DNA of 64,000 nt from a bacterium (GTDB lineage: Bacteria; Desulfobacterota; Binatia; DP-6): positions 62,001 to 126,000 of the forward strand of contig JAHCID010000005.1 in NCBI GenBank assembly GCA_026129405.1, written 5' to 3'. Positions within the stretch are counted from its first letter, which is position 1. Each line of letters starts with the position of its first letter. This document shows positions 26,023-37,178 of the stretch, piece by piece. The notes under the pieces were generated by a model. It searched no databases. It was given only the letters and a program-made list of their open reading frames with translations, and was not told the origin of the DNA. The translations under genes and the position numbers were made by a program.

Positions 26023-27573
26023 GTGTCGGATCCGGTCCTGCTCGCACCGCCCGAGCCGCTCGCGCTCGCGGCGCTCGGTCGCATCGCCGCGGGGGCGCGT
26101 GTCGTCGTCGGGCGCGACGTCGTGCCGCGTATGGAGGCGTCGCGGCGTCAGCTCGCGGCGCTCGCGCGCGCGGGCCGCGTCGTCTACGGGCTCAACACCG
26201 GCTGCGGGCCGCTGTGCGACCGGACGGTGCCGCCCGAGCAGGCGGCGCGCTTCCAGCTGAACCTCCTGCGCAGTCACGCCTCGGGGCTCGGCGCGCCGCA
26301 CGTGCCCGCGGTCGCGCGCGCGACGATGGCGGTACGCGCGCTCTCGCTGGCGCAGGGTCGCTCGGCGGTGCGGCCGCTCGTCGTCGACACGCTGGTCGCG
26401 ATGCTGAACGCCGACCTGCTGCCCGTGATCCCGGAGACGGGCTCGGTCGGTGCCAGCGGCGATCTCGTCGAGCTGGCGCACGTGGCGCGGGCGCTCGCGG
26501 GCGAGGGCGTCGTCACCTGGCAGGGCCGGCAGCGTCCCGCGGCCGACGCGTTCGCCGAGGCGGGGCTGCGTCCCCTCGTGCCCGAGGGCCGCGAGGCGCT
26601 CGCGCTCATGAACGGCACCGCGTGCGAGACGGCGCAGGCGGCGCTCGCCGTGCTGGGGACCGAGGAGGTGCTCGCCGCCGCCGAGACCGCCGCGGCGCTC
26701 GTGCTCGACGTCTTCGGCAGCAGCCCGGAGGCCTTCGACCCGCGCGTCCACGGCGCGCGCCCGCACGCCGGGCAGGCGGCGACGGCCGCGCGCCTGCGCA
26801 CGCTGCTCGCCGGCAGCGGCCGCCTGCGTGACGCGGCCGCACGTGGCGGGCCGGCGGGCGGCCGCACCGAGCCGGTGCAGGACGCCTACACGCTGCGCTG
26901 CGTGCCGCAGGTGCTGGGCGCGGTGCGGGCGACGCTGGCGCACGTGCGCGACGTGATCGGCGTCGAGGTGAACGCGGTCACCGACAACCCGACGTTCTTC
27001 CCCGAGGACGACGTCGTACTCCATGCCGGCAACTTCCACGGCCAGCCGGTGGCGATGGCGGCCGACCACCTGAAGCTGGCGCTGGCGGAGATCGCCGTCT
27101 TCTCCGAGCGCCGCCTGGCACGCCTGCTCGATCCCGCGACCAACGCCGGCCTGCCGCCGTTCCTGATCCGCGATCAGGTGGGCGTGCGCAGCGGGCTCAT
27201 GGGGCTCCAGTACTGCGCCAGCTCCACCGTCGCCGAGAACCAGGTGCTCGCGACGCCCGCCTCGCTCGGTACCGTGCCCACCAACGCCAACAACCAGGAC
27301 GTCGTCGGCATGGGCACCGTCGCGGTGCGCCAGGCGCGGCGGCTGCTCGACAACGCCCGCCGTGTGGTGGCGATCGAGCTGGTCGCGGCGGCGGAGGCGG
27401 CCGACCTCGTCGGCACGGACGCCTTCGCACCGGCGACGCGCGCCGCCCACGATGCCATCCGCGCGCTCGTGCCGCCGCTGCTCGAGGACCGCGCCCTCGG
27501 CGACGACGTCGAGCGCCTCGCCGCCTCGCTGGAGCGCGTCGTCGCGGCGGCCGACGCGACTCGGGACGACTAG
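26023..27573 (+). CDS. MIO-type aromatic amino acid lyase (tyrosine/phenylalanine/histidine ammonia-lyase family)
   Basis: A 516-residue enzyme whose prosthetic group forms from Ala144-Ser145-Gly146 in GSVGASGDL. Tyr55 in VVYGLNTGCG is the catalytic tyrosine of the family. The selectivity pair is Ser84-His85 and the distal motif is NNQDVVGMG with Gln425, as in tyrosine or phenylalanine enzymes, whereas bacterial histidases have a Glu there. Tyrosine is therefore the favoured substrate, giving coumarate for use as an aryl starter, but aminomutase activity or histidine cannot be excluded. The GTG start matches a leaderless promoter and gives normal length. Flexirubin and some aryl polyene clusters carry such a lyase. 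Confidence 0.9.
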   Translation: MSDPVLLAPPEPLALAALGRIAAGARVVVGRDVVPRMEASRRQLAALARAGRVVYGLNTGCGPLCDRTVPPEQAARFQLNLLRSHASGLGAPHVPAVARATMAVRALSLAQGRSAVRPLVVDTLVAMLNADLLPVIPETGSVGASGDLVELAHVARALAGEGVVTWQGRQRPAADAFAEAGLRPLVPEGREALALMNGTACETAQAALAVLGTEEVLAAAETAAALVLDVFGSSPEAFDPRVHGARPHAGQAATAARLRTLLAGSGRLRDAAARGGPAGGRTEPVQDAYTLRCVPQVLGAVRATLAHVRDVIGVEVNAVTDNPTFFPEDDVVLHAGNFHGQPVAMAADHLKLALAEIAVFSERRLARLLDPATNAGLPPFLIRDQVGVRSGLMGLQYCASSTVAENQVLATPASLGTVPTNANNQDVVGMGTVAVRQARRLLDNARRVVAIELVAAAEAADLVGTDAFAPATRAAHDAIRALVPPLLEDRALGDDVERLAASLERVVAAADATRDD

Positions 27574-27589
27574 ACGCCGCGCCGGTGGG

Positions 27590-27605
27590 GGGGCGCGCGC
27601 GCCCC
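27590..27605. terminator. GC palindrome between convergent genes
   Basis: GGGGCGCG directly abuts its reverse complement CGCGCCCC. It lies 16 bases after the lyase stop and 10 bases before the end of the convergent glycosyltransferase gene, so it could end transcription from both sides. There is no U-tract, so this is tentative. Confidence 0.25.
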
Positions 27606-27615
27606 GGGGAGGACG

Positions 27616-29220
27616 TCACCCGCCCGGCGCCGGGGCCGGGGGGCGCGGCGGCGTCAGCCGGTAGAGCGCGATGCGCTGGCCCGGGTCGGCGAGCAGCGGC
27701 TGGAAGCGCACGTCGAGCAGGTGCGCCAGCGCCGGCTCGGGCGGCAGGTGCGGGTCGAGCAGGGGCGCGTAGTAGACGGGCCGGCCGGTGGCGGCGATCG
27801 CCGCCAGCGTCTGCGCCACCGCGTCGGCGTCGAACGGCACGTCGATCGCCGGCAGCATCCAGCGGCCGTCGTCGGCGGCCGGTCCCGACGGCCGCAGGCG
27901 CCAGCGCGCGATCGTCGCGCAGTGCTCGCATTGCCCGACCGGCACCCACAGGCGGTCGGTGCCGCGGTGCACGAGGCGGTCGAACAGGAACGGATGCGTG
28001 CGCGCGACGACGACGGCGTTCGGCTCGACCGTCGCGGCGACGATGCGCAGCGCCGCGACCTCCTGCCGATCCGGGTCGGGCGCGGCGAACGCGCCGGGCG
28101 TGCGCAGCGGCCACGCCGCGGCCGCGACGACCAGCACGACGGCGGCCGCGCGCAGCGCCGCAGGCCCTCCGGCCCGCAGCGGCATCGCCGCCAGCGCGCA
28201 GCACAGCGGCAGGGCCGGCAGGAGGAAGCGATCCCACTGCCAGAAGAACGGCAGGTGCAGCGCCAGCAGCACGACGAGGACGCCGGCGGCGAGCGCGAGC
28301 AGGCGCCGCGGCCCGCCCGCCGTGCGCAGGGCCAGGACGGTGCCGAGGGCGACGAGGATGGCGGTGGGCGGCGGGTAGAGCCGGCCGAGGCCGAGCAGCT
28401 CGCGCAGGTAGAAGACGCCGTTCGGCATCGTGCCGCCGCCGTCCGGCAGCCCGGTGACGAAGCCCGGCGCGAAGAAGCGGGCGATCACCCAGTACCCGTA
28501 GCCGCTGCCGAACGGCGTGCCGAAGCGTTGCCAGGCGAACGCCAGCGACGGGACCAGCCCGAGCGCGGCGCCGGCACAGAGCGCGGCCAGGGGGCGGATC
28601 GCACCGCGCACGGCGAGCATGGTCGCCAGCGGCAGCACGACGGCGGCCGCCACCGGCCGGATGCTCGCCGCCAGGGCCGCGCATACTCCGAGCCCCGCCC
28701 AGCCCGCCGTCGCGTCGCGCCGCGCGAGCAGGACGAGGCCCCACCACGCGAGCAGCGCGACGGCGGTGGTCGTCGGCACGTCGGCCATCACCGCCTGCGA
28801 CCAGCGCACGTGCAGCGGCGCGAGCGCGAGGAGCAGGCCCGCGGCGAGCCCGACGGGCAGGCCGCCCGCCGTGGCGCCGAGGCCGATGGTTGCGGCGATC
28901 GCGACGGCGGCGCTCGCGAGGACGACGACGATGCCGGTGCCCGGTGCGTCGCCGGCGACCCAGAACGCGGGCACGAGCAGCGCCGAGAAGCCGATCGGGT
29001 AGCGAGGGGGGTACCGGCCGCCGGCGATCTCGAGCCAGTAGCCGTCGCCGCGCGCGAGGTGTCGGGCGCCCTCCTCGTACTCGAGGGCGTCGGGCCGCGG
29101 GCGCAGGTCGGCGACGGCGGCCGGCGTCGTCCAGCGCAGGGCGAGCCCGAGCCCGACCACGGCGGCGACCGCGAGCGCGGCGACGAGGCGCGGGAGCGGG
29201 GTGGGCGAGGCCGGTGTCAC
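27616..29220 (-). CDS. Glycosyltransferase family 39-like integral membrane protein
   Basis: A 534-residue protein with about ten hydrophobic segments and a soluble C-terminal domain. After the first membrane segment comes DALEYEEGARHLARGDGYW, the luminal/periplasmic catalytic loop pattern of PMT/ArnT-type enzymes, and then a loop with WSQAVMADVP. The family transfers a sugar from a polyprenyl-phosphate donor to lipid or protein outside the membrane. The GTG at 29220 was chosen since a promoter (29228-29256) sits just upstream; an in-frame TTG at 29256 coincides with its -35 box. It may decorate the product of the locus, or be a generic envelope glycosyltransferase. Confidence 0.8.
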   Translation of the reverse strand: MTPASPTPLPRLVAALAVAAVVGLGLALRWTTPAAVADLRPRPDALEYEEGARHLARGDGYWLEIAGGRYPPRYPIGFSALLVPAFWVAGDAPGTGIVVVLASAAVAIAATIGLGATAGGLPVGLAAGLLLALAPLHVRWSQAVMADVPTTTAVALLAWWGLVLLARRDATAGWAGLGVCAALAASIRPVAAAVVLPLATMLAVRGAIRPLAALCAGAALGLVPSLAFAWQRFGTPFGSGYGYWVIARFFAPGFVTGLPDGGGTMPNGVFYLRELLGLGRLYPPPTAILVALGTVLALRTAGGPRRLLALAAGVLVVLLALHLPFFWQWDRFLLPALPLCCALAAMPLRAGGPAALRAAAVVLVVAAAAWPLRTPGAFAAPDPDRQEVAALRIVAATVEPNAVVVARTHPFLFDRLVHRGTDRLWVPVGQCEHCATIARWRLRPSGPAADDGRWMLPAIDVPFDADAVAQTLAAIAATGRPVYYAPLLDPHLPPEPALAHLLDVRFQPLLADPGQRIALYRLTPPRPPAPAPGG

Positions 29221-29227
29221 GGGCGGC

Positions 29228-29256
29228 CGGATAGCGCGCGCCGGCCTGCCGGCCAA
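29228..29256 (-). promoter_or_regulatory. Promoter of the GT39-like gene
   Basis: On the minus strand TTGGCC and TATCCG are separated by 17 bases, with the GTG at 29220 7 bases later. This decides the start of that gene. Confidence 0.6.
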
Positions 29257-29278
29257 GCGCTGCCGCCCATCTCGCTAC

Positions 29279-29307
29279 TGGCCGGGGCGGCGACCCTCGG
29301 CTATACG
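29279..29307 (+). promoter_or_regulatory. Promoter of the B12 radical SAM gene at 29315
   Basis: TGGCCG (a weak -35) and TATACG (a good -10) are 17 bases apart, and the ATG at 29315 follows 7 bases later. Divergent from the GT39-like promoter. Confidence 0.45.
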
Positions 29308-29314
29308 CGGCCCG

Positions 29315-30778
29315 ATGCGTCCCGGGTCCGTGGTCTTCGTCGAGCCGCCGTACGTCTGCTGGGATCGCAAGCTCGACCGCGTGCGCGAGGGCGAGGAGGA
29401 CATCCCCGGCATCGGCACGCTGACGCTCGCCGCCGTGATGCGCGAGCGCGGGCACCGCGTCCACGTGATCGACGGCAAGCGCACCGGGACGCCCGTCGAG
29501 GAGGTTGCGCAGGCGGTCGCGGCCCTGCGCCCCGATCACGTCGGCATCAGCGCGACCACGATCTCCGTCACCAACGCGGGCCGCATCGCCGCGCGCGTGA
29601 AGGCGCTCGTGCCGGGCGCGGTGGTGACCGTCGGCGGCCCGCACGTGAGCGCGGTCCCCGAGCGCACGCTCGCCATGTTCCCGGGCTTCGACTACGGCAT
29701 CGTCGGCGAGGGCGAGCGCGCCTATCCGATGCTGGTCGACCGGCTGGCCGCGGGCGGCGGCGTCGATGACGTGCCGGGCTGCGTGCACCGTACGCCGGGC
29801 GGCGTCGCCGCCAATCCGCGCGCCGCCTATCTCGACGGCGACGAGCTCGACCGCCTGCCGGAGCCCGCCTGGGACCTCGTTCCCGGCTTCCCGCTGCGCT
29901 TTCTGCCCAACGTCTTCAACTACCGGCAGACGCCGGTCGCGAGCCTGGTCACGTCGCGCGGCTGTCCGTTCTCGTGCACGTTCTGCGACCGCTCGACGTC
30001 CGGCCGCCGCGGCCGCTTCCACGGCGTCGAGTACGTCGTCGCCATGTGCCGGCGCCTGGAGCGCATGGGCGTGCGCCACATCCTCTTCTACGACGACCTC
30101 TTCACGGTGAACCGCCCGCGCGTCGTCGCGCTCTGCGAGCGCTTTCTCGCCGAGGGGTTCCGGTTCACGTGGAGCTGCAACAGCCACCCGAACCTCCTCG
30201 ATCCGCCGACGTTGGCGCTCATGCGCCGCGCCGGCTGCTGGCAGATCGCCTACGGCATCGAGTCGGGCTCGCAGCGCGTGCTCGACGTCGTGAAGCACGA
30301 GGTGAAGCTGCCGCGCATGCTGGAGACGCTGCGCCAGACGCGCGCCGCCGGCATCCGCGTGAAGGGGCTCCTCATGATGGGCCACCCGACCGAGGACGAG
30401 GCGGCGCTGGCGGAGACGACGGCCTTCCTGCGCACGGCACCGCTCGACCTCGTGCAGATCACCAAGTTCACCCCCTATCCGGGCACGCCCGCGTATCCGA
30501 CCATCCACCAGCACGGCCACTTCGTCGAGGACTGGGAGCGCATGAACGCGATGAACTGGGTGTTCGTCCCGAACGGGCTCCGCGCCGAGACGCTCGAGCG
30601 CTGGTTCCGGCGTGCGTATCGGGCCTTCTACTCGCGTCCCGACGTGCTCTGGGGCCTGGCGCGCACGCTCGCGGGCGAGCCGCGCTTCCTCCGCCGCATG
30701 GCGACCTACGTGCGCGTCGGAGCGCGTGACTGGTTCGGCACGTCGCCCGCCGCCGCCGATGCGCCCGCGGCGCCGTGA
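29315..30778 (+). CDS. B12-binding domain radical SAM protein
   Basis: A 487-residue protein with an N-terminal B12-binding domain (about 1-145; DHVGISATTIS, VVTVGGPHVSAVPE, GIVGEGERA) and a radical SAM domain with CPFSCTFC (Cys217, Cys221, Cys224). Conserved later segments are FYDDLFTVN, IAYGIESGSQRVL and LMMGHPTEDE. The C-terminus has a helical tail. It matches the large YgiQ/BchE-like B12 radical SAM group that includes methyltransferases acting on lipids and peptides. Its stop overlaps the GTG of the following glycosyltransferase gene, so the two are coupled; sugar or polyprenyl chemistry may be involved. Confidence 0.88.
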   Translation: MRPGSVVFVEPPYVCWDRKLDRVREGEEDIPGIGTLTLAAVMRERGHRVHVIDGKRTGTPVEEVAQAVAALRPDHVGISATTISVTNAGRIAARVKALVPGAVVTVGGPHVSAVPERTLAMFPGFDYGIVGEGERAYPMLVDRLAAGGGVDDVPGCVHRTPGGVAANPRAAYLDGDELDRLPEPAWDLVPGFPLRFLPNVFNYRQTPVASLVTSRGCPFSCTFCDRSTSGRRGRFHGVEYVVAMCRRLERMGVRHILFYDDLFTVNRPRVVALCERFLAEGFRFTWSCNSHPNLLDPPTLALMRRAGCWQIAYGIESGSQRVLDVVKHEVKLPRMLETLRQTRAAGIRVKGLLMMGHPTEDEAALAETTAFLRTAPLDLVQITKFTPYPGTPAYPTIHQHGHFVEDWERMNAMNWVFVPNGLRAETLERWFRRAYRAFYSRPDVLWGLARTLAGEPRFLRRMATYVRVGARDWFGTSPAAADAPAAP

Positions 30779-31455
30779 GCACCGCGGCGCTGGTGCCGGC
30801 GTTCGATGCCGCGGGCTCGATCGCGGACGTCGTGCGCGGAGCGGCCGAGGTGCTGACGCCGGTCGTGGTCGTCGACGACGGCTCGGCCGACGACACGGCG
30901 GCGCGCGCGCAGGCCGCGGGCGCCGTCGTGGTGCGCCAGCCCGTCAACCGCGGCAAGGGCGCCGCGCTCGTGGTCGGGCTGCGGTACATGGCCGAGCACG
31001 GCATCACCCACGCGCTCACCCTCGACGCCGACGGCCAGCACCTGCCGTCGCAGCTGCCCGTGCTGCTGGCGGCCTCGGCGGCGGCGCCCGACGCGATCGT
31101 CGTCGGCGTGCGCAAGAAGGAGGGGCACACGATCCGCGGCATCAACCGCTTCGGGAACAGGGTCGCCGACACGCTCATGCGGCGGATCGCGGGCCGGCCG
31201 CTCCCCGACACGCAATCGGGGTTCCGCGTCTATCCCGTCGCGTCGACCCTGGCGCTCGGCACCGAGGGGACGCGCTACGAGTTCGAGACCGAGGTGCTCC
31301 TGCGCGCGGCCCGCGCGGCCATGCCGCTCGTCGGCATCCCCGTCGAGGTCTTCTACCCGCCGGTCGACGAGCGCATCAGTCACTACCGCCCGTGGCGGGA
31401 CACCCTGCGCATCATCGGCATCGTGCTGCGCGTGCTCGCCGCCGGGCGGCGCTGA
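30775..31455 (+). CDS. Glycosyltransferase family 2 (DPM1-like)
   Basis: A 226-residue soluble GT-A fold enzyme. VVVVDDGSADDT near residue 32 and TLDADGQHLPSQLP near residue 84 are the nucleotide- and metal-binding motifs. NRGKGAALV and the late SGFRVYP are typical of dolichyl-phosphate-mannose-synthase-like enzymes that load a sugar on polyprenyl phosphate. Such a product would be the donor for the GT39-like enzyme encoded nearby. The GTG start overlaps the stop of the radical SAM gene by 4 bases (GTGA). It is the last gene that clearly belongs to the biosynthetic region. Confidence 0.88.
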   Translation: MSTAALVPAFDAAGSIADVVRGAAEVLTPVVVVDDGSADDTAARAQAAGAVVVRQPVNRGKGAALVVGLRYMAEHGITHALTLDADGQHLPSQLPVLLAASAAAPDAIVVGVRKKEGHTIRGINRFGNRVADTLMRRIAGRPLPDTQSGFRVYPVASTLALGTEGTRYEFETEVLLRAARAAMPLVGIPVEVFYPPVDERISHYRPWRDTLRIIGIVLRVLAAGRR

Positions 31456-31473
31456 GCGCGGACGGCGGCCGTC

Positions 31474-31503
31474 TTGTGCCGCCCAGGCGCCATCGGCTAA
31501 GAG
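31474..31503 (+). promoter_or_regulatory. Promoter of the SRPBCC lipoprotein-engB-murI operon
   Basis: TTGTGC and TAAGAG are separated by 18 bases, and the ATG at 31511 follows 7 bases later; a leaderless transcript is expected. Confidence 0.5.
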
Positions 31504-31510
31504 CCGCGCC

Positions 31511-32119
31511 ATGCGTCGACTTCTTCCTCTCATGCTCGGGTTCGCGCTCGCGTTCGGTGGCTGCGGCGGCTGTGGCGGCGGCGAGACGACGACGCCCGTC
31601 AAGGAGATCGTGACCGAGCGCATCGAGAAGGACGGCGACGTCTGGAAGGTGAACTTCACCTCCAAGATCGACGCCCCCATCGAGCAGGTCTGGGAGGCGT
31701 TCACGCAGCCGGAGCGCGCCAAGGAGCTGGCGCCGGAGAACGTGAAGAAGTCCGAGGTCGTCTCCTCCGAGGGCAACAAGAAGACGATCGACCTCGTCGG
31801 CACGCTCGACATCCTGCCCCCGGGCTTCAAGATGCAGCAGGTCGTCACGGAGTACACCTTCTTCCCGGACGAGAAGCGCATCACCTCGAAGACGATCGAC
31901 TTCAAGCTCGCCGACATCACCTCGGAGTACAAGTTCACCGCCGCGGACGGCGGCAAGGCGACGCTGCTCACGTTCACGCAGGAGAGCAAGGACAAGGCCG
32001 CGCTGCCGGTCGCGTCGCTGCAGAAGGGCGCGCTGCGCGAGACCTACATCCTCCAGATCAAGGTCGTGAACCGCGCGCTCGGGCTCGACAAGCCCGCCGC
32101 GGCCGCCGCCCAGGGCTGA
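31511..32119 (+). CDS. Lipoprotein with SRPBCC (START-like) domain
   Basis: A 202-residue predicted lipoprotein. The signal MRRLLPLMLGFALAFGG runs into a Cys-rich segment CGGCGGG, whose first Cys near residue 18 is the likely lipidation site. The mature part begins with WKVNFTSKIDAPIEQVWEAF, a typical SRPBCC opening (ligand-binding helix-grip fold), and continues with alternating strands to a C-terminal helix. The ligand is unknown. It lies directly before engB with 1 base between stop and start, suggesting cotranscription, though no functional link to ribosome assembly is evident. Confidence 0.72.
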   Translation: MRRLLPLMLGFALAFGGCGGCGGGETTTPVKEIVTERIEKDGDVWKVNFTSKIDAPIEQVWEAFTQPERAKELAPENVKKSEVVSSEGNKKTIDLVGTLDILPPGFKMQQVVTEYTFFPDEKRITSKTIDFKLADITSEYKFTAADGGKATLLTFTQESKDKAALPVASLQKGALRETYILQIKVVNRALGLDKPAAAAAQG

Positions 32120-32120
32120 C

Positions 32121-32762
32121 GTGAAGGTCACCGCGGCCCGCTTCCTCGGCGCCGCGGCAGGCAGGGCGGAGGGGCCGGCGCCGGCCGGACCCGAGGTCGC
32201 GATCGCCGGCCGGTCGAACGTCGGCAAGTCGTCGCTGCTGAACGTGCTGCTGGCCCGCAAGGGGCTGGCGCGTACCAGCGCCACGCCGGGGCGCACCCGG
32301 CAGATCAACTTCTTCCTCGTCAACGAGCGCCTGGTGATCGCCGACCTGCCGGGCTACGGCTTCGCGGTCGGCTCCGAGGCGGAGCGTGCGGCGTGGGGGC
32401 CGCTCGTCGAGGGCTACCTGCGGCGCCGCGCGCCGCTGCGCGGCGTGGCCGTGCTGGTCGACGTCCGCCGCGGCCTCCAGGACGCCGAGCGCCAGCTGCT
32501 CGACTTCCTCGATCATGTGGAGCTGCCGTCGGCGCTGGTGGTGACCAAGATCGACAAGCTCGGCCGCAACGCCGCGTCGGTCGCGGTCGCGACGCTGGGG
32601 CGCGAGGTCGGGCCCGACGTGCCCGTCGTCGGCTGGTCGTCGCACACGGGCGCCGGCCGCGACGCCCTGTGGGGCGTGCTCCGCGGCTGGCTCGACGCAC
32701 CGCCTCGCGTCCTCCATAACGGCGACGATGCCGCCGGCCCTCCGGCGCGCAGGCGACGATGA
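32121..32762 (+). CDS. engB: Ribosome biogenesis GTPase EngB (YsxC/YihA)
   Basis: A 213-residue small GTPase. Motifs are G1 GRSNVGKS (residues 30-37), the switch region TSATPGRTRQINFF, G3 DLPGYGF and G4 TKIDK. EngB assists assembly of the large ribosomal subunit. The GTG start lies 1 base after the lipoprotein stop. The C-terminal 15 residues are basic and disordered. The stop overlaps the ATG of murI by 4 bases (ATGA), so the three genes form an operon. Length is usual for the family. Confidence 0.93.
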   Translation: MKVTAARFLGAAAGRAEGPAPAGPEVAIAGRSNVGKSSLLNVLLARKGLARTSATPGRTRQINFFLVNERLVIADLPGYGFAVGSEAERAAWGPLVEGYLRRRAPLRGVAVLVDVRRGLQDAERQLLDFLDHVELPSALVVTKIDKLGRNAASVAVATLGREVGPDVPVVGWSSHTGAGRDALWGVLRGWLDAPPRVLHNGDDAAGPPARRRR

Positions 32763-33559
32763 GCAGCCGCGACGACGCGATCGGCATCTTCGACTCGGGG
32801 GTGGGCGGGCTCACCGTCGTGCACGCGTTGCTGCGCGCGCTGCCGCACGAGGATCTGATCTACCTCGGCGACACGGGACGCGCGCCGTACGGCACCAAGT
32901 CGGGCGAGACGGTCACGCGCTACAGCATCGAGAACGTCGAGTTCCTGCTCGCACGCGACGTGAAGATGATCGTCGTCGCGTGCAACTCGGCATCGGCCAC
33001 GGCGCTCGACGTCCTCCGGGCCCGCTTCACGGTGCCCATCGTCGGCGTCATCGAGCCCGGGGCGCGCGCCGCCGTGGCGCATACGCACGCGCGGCGCGTC
33101 GGGGTGATCGGCACGGAGGCGACGATCGCGTCGGGCGCCTACACGCGGGCGCTGCGCCGGATCGAGCCGTCGCTCGAGCTCTACACCCGGGCCTGCCCGC
33201 TGCTCGTCCCGCTCGCCGAGGAGGGCTGGATCGAGGGTGACATCGCACGCAGTGTGGTCGAGACCTATCTCGCGAGCCTCACCCGCAGCGGCATCGACGC
33301 GCTCATCCTCGGCTGCACGCACTACCCGCTGCTGCGCGACGTCATCGCCGCGGTCATGGGAGCCGGCGTCCGCCTCGTCGATTCGGCCGAGGAGACGGCA
33401 CGGGAGGTCGCGGCCCGGCTCGCCGACGCGGGCCTCGCGCGCGCCGCGGGCACGGGCGGCACGAGCTTCTTCGTCACCGACGTCCCGGACCGCTTCGTGC
33501 GCATCGGCCAACGCTTCCTCGGGGCGCGGGTGGAGTCGGCGGTGCGGATCGAGCGATGA
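32759..33559 (+). CDS. murI: Glutamate racemase MurI
   Basis: A 266-residue enzyme that interconverts L- and D-glutamate for peptidoglycan synthesis. Both catalytic cysteines are visible: Cys75 in VVACNSASA and Cys186 in LGCTHYPLL. The N-terminal IGIFDSGVGGLTV and the Asp-Thr-Gly of LGDTGRAPYG are typical. The ATG overlaps the engB stop. No terminator with a U-tract follows, but secA has its own promoter 40 bases downstream. Nothing unusual in length. Confidence 0.95.
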   Translation: MSSRDDAIGIFDSGVGGLTVVHALLRALPHEDLIYLGDTGRAPYGTKSGETVTRYSIENVEFLLARDVKMIVVACNSASATALDVLRARFTVPIVGVIEPGARAAVAHTHARRVGVIGTEATIASGAYTRALRRIEPSLELYTRACPLLVPLAEEGWIEGDIARSVVETYLASLTRSGIDALILGCTHYPLLRDVIAAVMGAGVRLVDSAEETAREVAARLADAGLARAAGTGGTSFFVTDVPDRFVRIGQRFLGARVESAVRIER

Positions 33560-33599
33560 GGCGTCGGCCCACGCTCTCGGCCCGGGGCGAGGCCCCGGC

Positions 33600-33628
33600 T
33601 TGACCCCCCAGGGGTCCACGTCGACAAT
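33600..33628 (+). promoter_or_regulatory. Promoter of secA
   Basis: TTGACC and GACAAT, both close to the sigma-70 consensus, are separated by exactly 17 bases. The ATG at 33641 follows 12 bases later, leaving a leader of about 5 bases at most. Confidence 0.75.
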
Positions 33629-33640
33629 GGTGCGCTTGCA

Positions 33641-37174
<3,534 letters not shown>

Positions 37175-37178
37175 CGCG

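Noticed and set aside
26023-27573. Plain histidine ammonia-lyase of a hut operon
   Set aside because: No hut genes are adjacent and the distal motif has Gln instead of the histidase Glu; the neighbourhood is biosynthetic.
33582-33598. Stem-loop between murI and secA as a terminator
   Set aside because: A 7-bp GC stem with a 3-base loop is present, but no T-tract follows and it abuts the secA -35 box, so termination is not supported.
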